Numbered from the stretch's first letter, positions 1-12,275 are shown. The stretch: 64,000 nt of DNA from Crocodylus rhombifer (GCA_038503035.1 JAVSML010025225.1:80801-144800); one strand, 5' to 3'. Notes: generated by a model not told the origin, from the letters alone. Translations and numbers: made by a program.

Positions 1-1221
1 CTGGCACACATCCAGGAGGGCCTTGCAGGGGAATGCATGCTCAGGGGAAACCAACATGGGTTCATCAGTGGCAGGTCTTGTCAGACCAACCTGGTGGCCT
101 TTTACGATCAGGTCACCAAATCATTAGACGCAGGGGTTGCTGTGGATGTAGTCTTTCTGGACTTCCGGAAGGCTTTCGACACTGTCTCTCACCCTGTCCT
201 CATCAAAAAGCTGGGAGACTGTGGTGTCGATGCCCACACAGTCAAATGGGTCGCCAACTGGTTGGAGGGCCGCACCCAGAGGGTGGTAGTGGATGGGTTC
301 TTCTCGACCTGGAAGGACGTGGGCAGTGGGGTTCCGCAGGGCTCGGTCCTCGGGCCCACACTGTTCAACATCTTCATCAGTGACTTGGATGAGGGGGTAG
401 AAAGCACCCTGTTCAAGTTTGCTGATGACACTAAGATGTGGGGGGATGTGGGTGCACTAGAAGGGTGCAATAGGCTACAAGCTGACCTTGACAGGTTGCA
501 ATGGTGGGTGGATGAGAATAGGATGGGGTTTAACACTGATAAGTGCAAGGTGTTGCACATGGGGAGGAAGAACCGGCACCACACTTACAGGTTGGGGAAC
601 TCCCCTCTTGCCAGCACGGAGACGGAAAAGGATCTTGGAGTCGTCATTGACTCCACGATGAACATGGGCCGGCAGTGTGGGGAGGCAGTCAAGAAGGCCA
701 GCCGTACCCTGTCATGCATCCACAGATGCATCTCGAGCAGGTCCAAGGAGGTGATCCTCCCCCTCTCTGAGGCACTGGTCAGGCCGCAGCTGGAGTACTG
801 CGTCCAGTTCTGGGCGCCACACTTCAAGAGGGACGTGGACAATATGGAAAGAGTCCAGAGGAGGGCCACTCGTATGATCAGGGGTCAGCAGGGCAGGCCT
901 TATGAGGAGAGGCTACGGGACCTGAACCTGTTAAGCCTCCACAAGAGAAGGTTAAGGGGGGACCCTGTGGCCTGCTACAAACTGGTCAGGGGGGATCAGC
1001 AGGTATTGGGGGAGTCCCTGTTCCCCCGTGTGCTGCCAGGAGTGACCAGGAATAACGGTCACAAGCTGGCGGAGGGTAGGTTTAGATTAGATATTAGGAG
1101 GCGCTACTTCACAGTCAGGGTGGCTAGGGCCTGGAACCGACTTCCAGGGGAAGTGGTGCAGGCTCCTAGCCTGGGGATTTTTAAAAGGAAGTTAGATGAG
1201 CACCTTGCCGGGGTCATCTGA
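1..1221 (+). CDS. CR1 ORF2 reverse transcriptase, 5'-partial, uninterrupted
   Basis: The frame is open from base 1 to the stop at 1219-1221, giving 406 codons. The first internal Met is at 37. Numbering from that Met, motif A is LDFRKAFD near residues 41-48 with catalytic Asp42. The GVPQGSVLGP motif is at about 98-107 and the catalytic FADD box at 128-131. The rest matches the CR1 thumb and C-terminal region, with a conserved VQRRATRMIRG stretch. The protein would reverse-transcribe CR1 RNA at a nicked chromosomal site. The endonuclease domain would lie upstream of the window. All three catalytic motifs are intact and there is no frameshift, which suggests a fairly young copy. Activity cannot be inferred from this part alone. 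Confidence 0.93.
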   Translation: MAHIQEGLAGECMLRGNQHGFISGRSCQTNLVAFYDQVTKSLDAGVAVDVVFLDFRKAFDTVSHPVLIKKLGDCGVDAHTVKWVANWLEGRTQRVVVDGFFSTWKDVGSGVPQGSVLGPTLFNIFISDLDEGVESTLFKFADDTKMWGDVGALEGCNRLQADLDRLQWWVDENRMGFNTDKCKVLHMGRKNRHHTYRLGNSPLASTETEKDLGVVIDSTMNMGRQCGEAVKKASRTLSCIHRCISSRSKEVILPLSEALVRPQLEYCVQFWAPHFKRDVDNMERVQRRATRMIRGQQGRPYEERLRDLNLLSLHKRRLRGDPVACYKLVRGDQQVLGESLFPRVLPGVTRNNGHKLAEGRFRLDIRRRYFTVRVARAWNRLPGEVVQAPSLGIFKRKLDEHLAGVI

Positions 1222-1293
1222 CCCCAGTGCTCTTTCCTGCCAAGGCAGGGGGTCGGACTAGATGATCTTCCTAGGTCCCTTCCGACTCTAGCT

Positions 1294-1318
1294 ACTATGA
1301 AACTATGAAACTATGAAA
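1294..1318 (+). repeat. CR1 3'-terminal octamer repeat
   Basis: Three tandem copies of an 8-nt unit (actatgaa) end the CR1 element. A short tandem 3' terminus instead of poly(A) is a hallmark of CR1 LINEs, and it fixes the element's 3' boundary. Confidence 0.9.
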
Positions 1319-3962
1319 CCAGCAGTCAAGATCTTTCAAAGATGTACTAAAAGATTAGCGACTGTAGCCAACCAGAAGATGTAGGTATAGCAAGCTGGGA
1401 ACTCTTGAGATTCACTGAAAAATCAGGTCCCAAGCCTATAAAACTTCCATCCCACATGCTAATATTAATCTTTCCATCCCACTATTACTACCACTTTCTT
1501 AGGAATCTCTGCCCCCCTTTCAGAGCTGGCCTTCAGTGTGGGCAGAGTGGGCATGCAGGGCGCCGTGGTCAGGGGGGCACCACACAAATACACACACATA
1601 TGTAAGCAGCCCGTGCCCACAGCAGCACTCTCCCCCTGCCCTGCCCTAGCTGATCCATGCTCCAGGCAGGAGGAGCCCAACCCACCCCCTGCCTCCCGCC
1701 ACTGCTCAGGAGGAGCCTGGCTAGGAAGTGTATGAGGCAACAGTGCCTACCTGCCTGCCCACCTGCCTGGTGCACCATGCTGCTCCTCCTCCCCGCCAGA
1801 CTGAACCCCACACTCTTGCCGGCCTGCTTCTGCCTGTAGCAGTGCCACTGACTTGGAGACGAGGTGCTGGGGCAGGAGCAGTAGGGAGAGGGGCACCAAG
1901 GTGAGGGGTGCCAAAGTACAAGTTCGCCCAGGGTGTCATTTTCCCTAAGGCCAGCTCTGCCCCCTTTCCCATCTCTGCCTATGTGGCCATGCTACTGCAT
2001 GAGAGTTATGTATGCAGGGAGCAGCATAATTCTTACACAAGTGTTTGCCTAGGAATCACTGGGATTGACAGGAAGCAGTTTTGTGGAGCAGCTCTTGTTT
2101 GGCTGCACAACTTCATGCTTTTCTGTGCATTTGAAAGTCTATGAAATCCAAATCATATTATATTTGCAAATAATTATTGCTGCAAGTTTATGGAACAAGG
2201 CAGGAGCATGCTTGGTGGGCATCACTTTTAGGTTTCATATGTTATAGGGCAGTTCGCCTATTACTCCATTCTGTACTGTGATGTAGAAGGGAGTGTTTAA
2301 AGTGCTGTTTTCAGTGGGATGGCATGTCCACACTCTATCCTTGAGTGGGAAAGAGAGTAGCAAAGAAATGATGACTGCTACTCAGATGTTTCAATAGCTA
2401 CTGGAGTTTACACTCACTTTTGTACGGAGACTCCAGGGTGGCCCCCAGAATCCCAGGTAAGGCTTTTGGAGCCAGCCCCAGTGCTCGCCTCAGCCTCCCC
2501 TACTCCACCCAAGGCAACGTACCACGTGCCAGAGAGGTTCCCCAGGGACAAGTAGCACATGTTGTGCCTTTGCTGTTTGTCCTCAGGAACATACATGTTC
2601 CTACTCATGGAGATGTGGAAAGTGGAGCTCTAATAGGAAAGGCTAAGTAACTTTTGGCTTTAAGCAAGCCTGAATGACTTTCACTCATGCATACAAGCTA
2701 CAGTATTTGCTCCATGTATGCTTATCCAAGTCTTCCATGTACTGATAAACTACCTGCTTTTGCAAGCTTAGCCAAGATCCATGGCTTTCCAAAATGAACC
2801 ACAAACAATGAAGCAGCTTCAGTAGCCAGCCATTAATATGATAATCAGAAACTGGAAATAAAGCAAATCTACAGGAGTTTGAGATGAAAACAGTTGTACA
2901 TGTTATATTCCAACCCTCCCCCTCCCCACACACTTGTTTTTTTACTAAACTCAGATGATCATATTCCATCATATGAATGTAAAAGATTTCCACTCCTTAA
3001 AGAGATGTCCCTCTGTGGCATGGATGCATTGTGTAAACATCTTATGTTGGCTTGACACACATGCAGATCCTGAGAATATCATGAAACAGGACTCCTTGCT
3101 CTTTTGATCTCTTCATCTGAAACTGAGCCATACATCTGAGCTAATTTTTAAGCCAAGGCAGTATAGGCCTTGTCCAAAGAATCAAAAAGGGAGCTGGGCA
3201 CAGGGAGACTGTTAATAACTTTTATCTTATTCCCTCTCTAGGACACCAATCTAAACTAGTCAGAAGCAGAGTCTTACTTTATTTGGCTGTGGAAGTAAAT
3301 TTGTCATTTTTGCTGTTCATCTCTCGGAAATGGAGTTGCGAGTGCAGCCCTCTTAGACATAGGCACAGACGCTTGGAATGGAAAACAATTTCGACATTCA
3401 CTGCCTGGAATCTTGCCCTTAGCAAACACATTTGATGTTCATACATGGTCTTTTGGCTTCCTCTACTCAGGACCATCTGTTAGGATGGCATTGTGCCTGA
3501 TCAAATGGTGGTATGCCAGCTTCACTAGGGCATAAAATAGATGCCAAACAAAACTCGTCTGGTTTTACTTCTATTATTCTAAATTCAAAGCACATGCTAA
3601 TACTAATCCACATTTTAACACCGTTACAGTGCCAGTAAAGCTGCATTTTTCATTCTCTGCCAGATTTGAAAAGTATTTAGGCACCTAATGAAATAAACCC
3701 AACAGGAATCATCTTTATTAGTTTCATATAAACACTGCACAGTTTTGAGGAACTGTATTTGAGAGAGGAGCGTACTTCAGAGTTCACCATATGCATCAGA
3801 TGGGATTTTCAAAAGTGCCCAGGGGAGTTAGGAGCACAGGAAAAAAATCACCCATTTGCTGTAGAGTTCCTGTGTACCATACCCATATGTTATACAATTT
3901 TCTTCATGTTAGAAACTGGGAATTTAAGACACTTTAAAAATTCTGTGCCATATGAAGTATAA
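1319..3962. other. Intergenic or intronic DNA, no gene seen
   Basis: No coding motif, RNA gene or clear repeat boundary was seen. A GC-rich patch with CA runs lies at about 1500-1970 and may be an old repeat. The rest is AT-rich and reads as unique sequence. Short open frames here have no recognisable domain. Confidence 0.5.
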
Positions 3963-4070
3963 TCAAGGGCAGATCCAGGGACAGTGCACTGGTGTAGTTG
4001 CACCCTCCTTTGATTCCTGCTCCACCCAAAGTTTAAAACCAGCTGTCTGACAGTGGCAGCAGCACTTCTA
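3963..4070. mobile_element. Fragment of a DNA element with hAT-like end
   Basis: The sequence begins near 'agggcagatccaggg' and continues through 'cctttgattcctgctccaccca'. A second copy of the same text lies at about 38012-38100, so this is an interspersed repeat. The end resembles the CAGGGGCGGATCCAGG-type termini of hAT nonautonomous elements. Internal boundaries are unclear. Confidence 0.4.
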
Positions 4071-4146
4071 TTCACACAGCAATGAGGGAGTCAATTGCTG
4101 TTATGGTTCATTCAATTCTACCAGATTCCTTCGAAACTCTTCAGTC

Positions 4147-4574
4147 CATAAGTAGGGACTTACCACATTCATGGCAAAAATGGGGTGTGCTGTGGCTCCT
4201 TTAATCTTGCACTCCCTCTCGCCCCCCACTGATTGGTGGAGGGGCCACACTTGCGGCTTGCTCCTGATCAGTGGGGATACAAAACCTGAGGTTTTAAATA
4301 TTGTGCCATTTTTGCTCCCACCACTGATCGGCTGAGGGGCTCTGGACGGCCCTGCTGTTTGCTGCCAACTGATGGGGAGGTAAAAACAGTTCTGTGTTTA
4401 AAACTGCTGTTTTAGCTTCTCTCTTGATCAGTAGGGAGCAGCAGGTCCTCCACTAATCAGCAACAAGGGGGTGGGAAGGACAAGGGGTAAAGTGTGTACC
4501 AGGGAACATGAAAGATTAAAGGAGCCCCTGTGCACTCTATTGCTGCCGTGAATTCAGTAGGTCCCTATCCACAG
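4147..4574. mobile_element. Nonautonomous DNA transposon (MITE) with about 70-bp TIRs
   Basis: The left end (from about 4147, containing 'tagggact' and 'attcatggca') matches the reverse complement of the right end (to about 4574, containing 'gaattca' and 'taggtcccta'). The match extends inward to a shared 'ggctcctttaatctt' block, so the inverted repeats are about 70 bp with some divergence. The interior holds several degenerate copies of a 'ccactgatcagtgg' type motif. There is no transposase. I could not find a convincing 8-bp target duplication. A hAT-family origin is an inference from the type of terminus. Confidence 0.7.
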
Positions 4575-4996
4575 GTGTTAATGACCCTCTCTCTTTTTTT
4601 AATTGTCTTGGTATTTCACTAATCTAGCTAGCCTTTCTTCTACAATTCTACTGTCTGTTAGCTGCTCATGGTTCCTATTCCATAGCCTTTTAGATTGGTT
4701 TTAATGCAATTCAATAAAGTTATATATGTTTTTGCATGAATCCTAAAGTGAATAATACAGGTCTAAGACCCTAGCATATTAATACTGCTTCTAGTTTCTT
4801 TTACCTGAAGAAAAATGTATGTTGTGTTATATGTGACAATTGGAAAGCAATTATATAGCCATTTTGCCTCTGCTTCCCCCTTCCCTGCTCAGAGATATGA
4901 GCTTACCAGTACTTAAATCGATAGAAAAACTTCCATGGCAGTGGCAATGATTGCTTGTATAACTACACCTGCTGTAATGGTCTAGAAGGTACATGT

Positions 4997-5813
4997 TAGG
5001 GCTGTGCAAAGCTTCGGACTGTGTTTCAGATTTGGAGATGATTCAGATGATTCGGAGGCTGAATCTACAAATCTGAATTGAATTGCTAGAAGTTTTAGGC
5101 TTTCCGAATCAATTCAGAGCTTCCGAATTGATTCAGAAAAGATTTGGCAATTCGGAGATTCAGACATAGAGTATAATGGGGAATCAATGAAATATCTATA
5201 GCTTTGTTGTTCTTTGGCTGATTCTGATTAAACTTGTAGGAATGGTAGCCACTGCTGAGAGCATGACACCTACCAAGATTTAAGATGATAGGTGCAGGGG
5301 TTTCTGGGAAACTGCACCTCAAAATCCTGAAAGCAAAATTCATGTCACATGTGTGTGTTAAGTCACAGCAGGCTGAAAACTGCAGGGATGGTAGCTCTTG
5401 CTAAGGCCACAAAATCTGTCCAGTTTCAAGGAGATAGGTACATGAGTTTCTGGGAAACTGCACCTCAAGCTGCTGACAAGCAAAACTCATGTCACGTGTG
5501 GATATTATGCCACAGTGGAGTCAAAACTGCAGGCATGCTAGCCCCTGCTGAAGCCACAAAGCCTGCCAAGTTTCAAGGAGATAGGTGCAGGGGTTTCTGG
5601 GAAACCACCTCAAACATCTGACAAGCAAAATCATGACATAGGTGACACCGTGTGTGTGTTAAGATGTAGTGGGGTGAAAACTGCAGGGATGGTAGCCCCT
5701 GCTGAAGCCATGAAGCTGGAAGCTTTCAGAGAGAGAGGTGCCAGGGTTTCTGGGAAATTGCACCTCTGCACTTTTACCTGTGCTGCCACATCCCCCTCTC
5801 CCCGCAACCCCAG
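4997..5813. mobile_element. Repeat element with TAGGGCTG end and internal tandem array
   Basis: The element starts at 'tagggctgtgcaaagcttcgg' and its first 200 bp are a dense field of short GAATC/GATTC and TTCGG motifs that pair with one another. The same start and motif field opens the larger element at 13312, so the two belong to one family. Here the interior is a tandem array of about 150-bp units instead of GC-rich palindromes. The right end was not located. Confidence 0.6.
5215..5775. repeat. Four-unit tandem array, period about 147-153 bp
   Basis: The block 'tttctgggaaa' recurs at 5301, 5447, 5594 and 5747, giving spacings of 146, 147 and 153 bp. Each unit contains a 'gggatggtagcc' type block, a 'gctgaagccacaaa' block and 'gataggtgcaggggtttctgggaaactgcacctc'-like text in that order. 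Two neighbouring units are open in one frame because 147 is a multiple of three. No known protein motif is present and the reverse strand is also partly open, so I do not call a gene. Confidence 0.8.
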
Positions 5814-5814
5814 C

Positions 5815-6035
5815 CTGTCCCTCACCCCATGGCGTCTCCATTTCCATTTTCACTGGCTGGCTTTCTTGCTTGCATTGCATGCCAGGCCAGTCTCTGACTT
5901 CTTTACTATTCCTTCCATTCTGGACCAGGAAACACAGCAACTGCACAAAGCCTGACGACGGATTTTTCAATCTGAAAGCTTCCTAAGATATATTTTTCTA
6001 ACTATTTTGTTTCTTTTCATAATGAACATATAAAC
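5815..6035 (+). mobile_element. Interspersed repeat, copy 1 of 3
   Basis: This stretch contains 'ttttcactggctggctttcttgc' type text, then 'cttctttactattc', and ends with a divergent 'gaaagcttcctaag' to 'ttcataat' block. It matches the reverse complement of 34871-35110, and its last part also matches the reverse complement of 35165-35290. The better copy ends in GGTCTAATAAAAGATA, so the forward strand is taken as sense. Family not named. Confidence 0.6.
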
Positions 6036-8911
6036 AGAAAACACAAGATAAGCCATCACACACCACAAGTACATGTATCCAACACAACATCTTTATTTCT
6101 TGCTGTCAATTTCTTTATGAAAAGGAAGGCTCTGTGACAGTTCCATCTGGCTACCTTTGAGATTGCTGGTGCTATTGGTGTTGAGCCAGCTAAGTTATTT
6201 TGACCTGCTGTCATTTACAGTGATGGACTGGACCAAGGCTGTAGGGGAGGAGGAGACTTCCCAGGGGTGCACTGCCATGTTGTGCAGAGGCCCCACCACC
6301 AGGAAGGGCACACCTGAACATACACACAGTCCCACAACCACCCATGTCATGAGTTTTGCCTGCTTTCGACCAGAGGTGCAGGTCCCCAGAACCCAGACTC
6401 CCAGTGCACCTATCTCCTTGACAGATGGTAGGCTTTGTGGCATGGTAGCAGCATAAAGGATTTCCACCCTTGGACTGTAGGTCTGCAGGTAGGTTTTGGT
6501 TCTGTGAAGCAATCCATCATAAGGAATTCCATGTAGACTGGTATTTCTTTTCCTGCAGACCCTTTTCTCCAAAAGGAAATTTATTATGTATTGGCTACCC
6601 TTCCCAATAACCCATCTCCTAGAAAAGGCTGTTCAGTGTGTCTGCTGAGAAGCAACTCACTCCCTCAATGTCTAGGCTAGGCTTCACCCTCCCTTACGTG
6701 TTGTCCTGGGATAGGAGTGCTACTGCAGCACTGAGTCCTGTGTTTGCAAGGTCAGATGAGGACCTGCTGTTTCTGGAGAGCTTGGCAGATCCCAGACATC
6801 TCTGGTCTTTCTTGTTTCCTGGGTTGTGTGAAGAACTCCTGGAGTTGGGCCCTCCTCTCCATTCTGCCTGCAGGTAGGGGAATCAAAATAAAAAAACACT
6901 TCCAAAGCTGCAGAGGTAGGTGGTTATGCTGGGTATGGGAAGTGGAAGAGTAGAACTGTCACGGATCTAGCATGAGAAAATGTGAGAAGAACACAGAAGA
7001 AAATGATGTGCCTCTTGGAAGATGTAGCACAGGGCGAGTATACAGAATTAATTAATTGATGTTTCTATTTTTCAGAGGTGCTGGGAGCCTCTGCATCACC
7101 AGACAGTGCATTATATAAATGTTTGTTAACTCATGTAGATTTATGTAGATAATATAACCTACTGTTTAACCCACATAGTTGGCATACATGCATTTTTATT
7201 ATATAATGCCATAAAAATAATGATTTGCAAAAATTAATGTTTGTACATTAATGGTGCATACTGATCACCCTCAAATGCAGGTATATGTGCATATATTGTT
7301 GTGACATTACAGTAAAATTGTAGAAACTTTTTCTACTAAATGCCATATATATCATTATCCTCAAGAAACTGCTCTTGAAATACAGTATCAAAAATCCACT
7401 ATCTCTGGATAAAGCAAAATCAGGATGCCAAACATAAAAGACATGAATACACCATAAATCAGAATTAGAATAGCTTTATTATGATAAAAATGATAAGAAG
7501 AAGTGAATTCTTTACCCTGTTGAAGTCAATTAGCATTTTGCACTGATTTTAATAGAACCAGGGTTGGTCCTGGGGTATTTAGTACTGGCAACATAAAATG
7601 AACTAACCTATTAATTATGCAATTCCTAGCTTAAAAATGCTTGGTTTTGAGAATGGTGCAATGGGTAATTGTACTTAAGAAAGTAAGTTTTTTAAACATC
7701 CTTTTTATTTGTTTTTAGGAATATGCAAATGACAAAAAGAAGGCTGCTATAGAAACCTTACAACTGAAAGTTCTGTCTTTTCCAAATTTAAAATCTCAAC
7801 CTTAATATGTTGCAGCTTTTTATTTTTGCCTTGCCACACAGCATTTCATAAAGGTTCAAGAAAATCAATATTATTAAACAGAATAATATAGAACTCGGAA
7901 ATTGCAATAGACACATACTGTAGGATAAAAAAGAGTTGTAAATAGTACCATTGGGGAAAGCTTTTCCTTGTTGCTACAACTGGTATTTTACATGGACTGG
8001 TATATGCCATCTCTGAAAATTTTCTTCTTAGAACAAAATACTTGTGTTATCTTTAGTGAAACTCCATCACGTTCAAAGTGAAAAGCTGCTTTTATGAGGA
8101 TTAAAATTGGCATTAGTCAGATGAATAAAATGTTGCATCAGGCAGGAATGTGATGCATCTCTCCTCATCTCTCCTCCGCATTACCAAAGTGAGCAACAGA
8201 AAACAGGTGTGTAACCAGTTTTAAACCTCAGTAACAGGTAGAGAAAGCTTTTTTTTATTATTATATTTTACAACCAACGGTAATGGTAACTTGAATCCAT
8301 AAATACAACAGAGCTAAAAGACCTGACTAGGCCATGATAGAGGGTGCGTGTATGAACTCTAAAATTAAAAATAAACATATGGGTAAATGTGCAGCTAAAT
8401 ATGGGCCGCAAGACGGAATGGGAGCTTCAGCTATTTCCTGCATGTAGCATGGATCCCAAGTTTAACAGCTTTAGCCTTTAGAGATCTGGAGGCGTAAAAA
8501 CTTGTTTTCAGTTTCTCTTCCTTTCATCTTCCCTTGCTCAGAGTCCTACCACCCTCTCAGTCACTCTTCTGTTTCCATCTCTCTCAGCAGTAAGACACTC
8601 ATTTTTCACTTTGTATTACTTGCTCAACTACTGCAGAACATTATATAACCCAACCCTACCTCTACTGATTACCTCCAGGCTGCCTCCCCACCACTGTCCT
8701 TCTACCATTCCACTGGGGTTTGGTCTAGATTCATGCCAGCTTTCTCCAGAAGTCCTCTGAATGCATACTCTAAGCCACTCTTGGCTTCCTCCTGGAGGAC
8801 TGGCTCCTAGTCCGAAGATCAGGGTGAGCCATCTCACTGCAATAGTACTATTCTGAGTTGAGGTTCTGGGAAGGCAGGGCGGGTATCAGGACTCAGTTTG
8901 ACTCAAAATGC

Positions 8912-8938
8912 CTGCATCTGCATCTGCATCTGCATCTG
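8912..8938. repeat. (CTGCAT)n hexanucleotide repeat
   Basis: About four and a half perfect copies of the unit CTGCAT lie in otherwise non-repetitive sequence. It is a simple sequence repeat. Confidence 0.85.
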
Positions 8939-10888
8939 GCCTGCATCCCTTCTACTATAATCCTTCCCTAATACTGATCAGATCATCTCTACAGGGCAAG
9001 GAGAAACTTGTTTCCATGTATCATACCATTAGGGATTAACCAGTGTACCAAACAGTAACTATTACCTGAACAAAATGCCAAGCCACTTGCACAGGTGCAT
9101 CCAACAAGATGTTTGAATGCCTGCTATATTCTGGGAATGCAGGTCTTTATAACTGCACTCCTTATGACATTTCAGCCTTGAGTTATTTTTTTTCTTTTTG
9201 CTGAGGTATAATTACCACAAAAGTAGTGGCCAAGGGTTAACAGAATGACTGACATATTTTTACCTCACAGGAGCTGTGTGATGGCAAAGATATAATTGAA
9301 GAAACAAATTATTTACTATTGTGGGATGCACCAAAGAGGTAAAAATAAAAAGAATAAAAAAGCAAACCTGAAAACCTTTGAATGAGTTTTCCAATCCTTT
9401 TCATTTGTAGGTCATGATGACTGGTAACACATCAAGGCTAAATGTAATACAGAAATATATTTCTAAAGCTTACTTTGATGCCGCTTTCATTTATTCTAAA
9501 GTGCAGCCAACATGCCCATTTATCCTAATAGCATTTAGGGTTGTTATTTTTAATTTTCTTTTTATATGTCTGTAGGTCATACTAATGCTTTTCCTTGTGA
9601 AGCCCCTGAAAAGTCTTTAAGGAAGACTTTCTAATTGTATTCTGACTGTATGTCTTATTGTTACAAATTGTATAACTCAGGTAGCTTTTGTCTCTTAAAT
9701 CAGAGCTCCATAGCATTGCCCAGTGCCACCCCTATACTACCACCCCTATTGTCAGCTGCAATAAGCTGAGTTTTTTACTCAGCCATTATCTGTGCTTGTT
9801 TTTCTCTCCTTGCTGCAGGTTGAAATGCCTACACTGTACAGTTGGAGGCAATAAATAAATAACAGGTCAAGATATGTGGCACACTTTCATGAACATTTTC
9901 TCAACATTTTATTACTCATTCATTTTCACTGAAATCTCTATTGGCAGGGGAAGGAAGGGTCAGAATTTCAATTAAAACAGGATCTATAAAAGATTGCACC
10001 TTGATAGTTCATGATTCTGACTTGAAGAAAATAGGCTGAGTAAAATCCAGAAATGAAAGGATAAGGAAAATCACATATTAATGTGATAATGCTGGTTTCC
10101 TTATAGAAGGTAATGTGCAGGGAAGGAAAAAAAACCTGGACGTTCCAGAAAACACCCTGAAACATGAGATAGCACATAATGTTAGAAATTTGAAGTGATT
10201 CAGATACCAGTTTTCAGACCTTCTACGTTGAGGTTATGGCTTATTCATGTTCCATGAGGGCACGAAACGTTTTTAGTGCCTCTGGCAATAAATTCAATAC
10301 ATTTTTTTGCATCGTAATACCTCTAATTAACAATGCAGCTACATGTAACTCAACCTGGAATCCAAACTGAAAAAAATTCCTCCCTTGGTTTCTTTTATCA
10401 TACCTCCCCCCAACCGCTGCACTACACACACAAACTCATTATCAGGAAAGCAATGACAACATAAGGGAAAAAAACTCTACTATGCATGAATCCCTTTTCA
10501 CAAAATACACTGTACATAATGCTTTCAGCTTTGTAGCATATCTACTGAAAAGTGAATTGCCATATAAATCCATTAGACAGACTAAAATAAAACTGATTCA
10601 GCATAAAAAACCCAGGCCTTCCTTCCAAGGGAGTCACTATACTGATAATTTATAAAGGTGGATTCCAGTTCTCTGGTTGTTTCAGAAAGCTGAAGACTGT
10701 AGGAACTGGAGGCAAAAAATCAACATCTCAACAGCTTTCAGTCATTATAGTAGTAAGTGGAGTAGGTCTCAAAAGAAAAGAAACAATACTTTTGAAATGA
10801 TCTCCTAGAGTGATCCCTGGAGTTTAAGTGTTTCACATTTGTCAAGCTATTTGAGGGTTCACAGAAGCAGATTAAGTTAACTAAATTA

Positions 10889-10914
10889 CGCGTGCGCGCA
10901 CACACACACACACA
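10889..10914. repeat. Short CG/CA dinucleotide microsatellite
   Basis: A run of alternating purine and pyrimidine starts with CG/TG steps and continues as about eight CA repeats. Confidence 0.85.
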
Positions 10915-12139
10915 AATGTGAATGGTATATATTACGAATATATACTATATGTAATATTATTATAAAAATGTAACTTCTGATCCAAATCTGCTTTGATTTT
11001 CTAGTATAAGATTTAGTATAAGACCTAGCAGAAGTATGAGATTGGCTTTTCTATTATAAATTTGAAATAGTCAAATGGACTCATGTCATAATTACAAAGC
11101 AAAACACTAACAATTCAGGGCATGGACAGATGTTCTAATAACCTGATTTAATTTTCCTCTTTTACACCGTTTTAGGTCACCCCACAGTCAGAAAAAGACA
11201 GCTGTGCAGCTATCCTGGCACAGCTGCATACAGTAGGTAGCTATTACTGAGACTTGTCACTCAGTGGTGGTGGGAGCAGTAAACAGCTTCTTGACTTTGA
11301 GCAAAGCATCTGCTCTAGCACAAATCAGACAAGTAACACTGTAACGTACACTGGTAGAGCTTTAGCTTGGATTCTTAGGGACAATTCTAAAATGACTTGG
11401 GTGAAGTTACTCTTGTTTAGGGCTTTGTACAGTCTGCCCACTGCTTTTTTTGCTTTTGTTTTTTTTTTACACCAGAATAATGCAAAGTGCATAGTATGAA
11501 CATACTCTTTGTCCATGCCATAAGATTGCCTAAACCATCTGACCCCCTGTGTCTTTGTCTTATGACACAACTTTTAATTACATACTCACATATTATTTTT
11601 CTCTATAAGACATCTACTTCACTTCAACTAGTCCTAGTTGAAAATTAAACATAAGAATGTTTTGCCTTAGTATTTAAATTACTTAACGTTTGACCCCTTG
11701 CATATTGCACTGCAAATTCTGAGATCCCAAAGTGAGTGGCAGGAAGCCTGGCTTCCATATCCAAAATGGTAGAAAACAAAGAAGGGTTAAGTTTTCTTCC
11801 AAGATCTTAACCATTCTGGGACATGGTTTGCAAACTGTGTGTGAGATCTGGGGGCCATCTAGCTTGTTATTGATCTCAGTTCAGGAGCAACTGTGTAAAA
11901 TGTAATAGCCTGAGAGAAAAAGAGGTCAGGTGAACTGATCTAATGATGTCCCCTGACCTTAAACATTATGGACTAAATTCTATTTTACTGTCACATGCTT
12001 AAGTAGCACATATGTAACCTCGTAACTGCAATTTTTGGTACTTACATGCATTTTGTATTTTACTTCCAGCAGAATAGGATCACCCAGATACATGTGTACC
12101 TGATAAAAGGAGAAGGTGGGAGAAGTTAGCTGTTTGCTT

Positions 12140-12275
12140 AATAGTTAGGAGACTTGCCTAGGGAGCAGGTTATACATGTTCTAGGATGTCTCCCTCATTC
12201 AGAGGGGGGTTGACTCCGAATTTCTTATTTTTCAGCAAAGTGCTCTGACCCCCAAGCTATGTTGCCCAGAGCTCT
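12140..12275. mobile_element. Palindromic tRNA-like SINE, copy 1
   Basis: The left side reads 'gcttaatagttaggagacttgcct', like a tRNA A-box head. The right side reads 'agtgctctgacccccaagctatg', whose reverse complement is a similar head (tagcttgg..gtcagagcac). The element is therefore head-to-tail inverted, with an A-box-like head at each end. Copies of the same architecture occur at 24481 and 56715. This copy is diverged. The family name is unknown to me. Confidence 0.5.

Larger units (their letters stand above)
1..1318 (+). mobile_element. CR1-type LINE, 3' portion, runs off the left edge
   Basis: This is the 3' part of a chicken-repeat-1 type non-LTR retrotransposon. It contains reverse transcriptase and C-terminal coding sequence, a short 3' UTR and the terminal short tandem repeat expected of CR1. 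The 3' UTR carries the typical text around 'gggggtcggactagatgatc' followed by 'ggtcccttccgactc'. The element is cut only by the window edge: the frame is open from base 1. No flanking target-site duplication can be judged because the 5' end is outside. It is the best preserved CR1 in the window. Confidence 0.95.
6036..12139. other. Mostly unique AT-rich DNA, no gene confirmed
   Basis: About 6 kb with no recognisable repeat apart from short microsatellites at 8912 and 10889. One position looks like a 3' splice site: a pyrimidine-rich tract ends in AG at 7717-7718, followed by 28 sense codons and a stop at 7803. I found no family match and no other exon, so it is listed only as a weak observation. 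Confidence 0.5.

Noticed and set aside
189..869. Minus-strand frames of 131 and 94 codons
   Set aside because: They are shadows of the intact CR1 frame on the plus strand.
5349..5621. 90-codon frame over the tandem array as a repeat protein gene
   Set aside because: The openness follows from the period being near a multiple of three over two units only. The flanking units shift frame.
5215..5775. CRISPR-like array
   Set aside because: Units are about 150 bp, diverged along their whole length, with no short repeat and unique spacer pattern. The context is eukaryotic.
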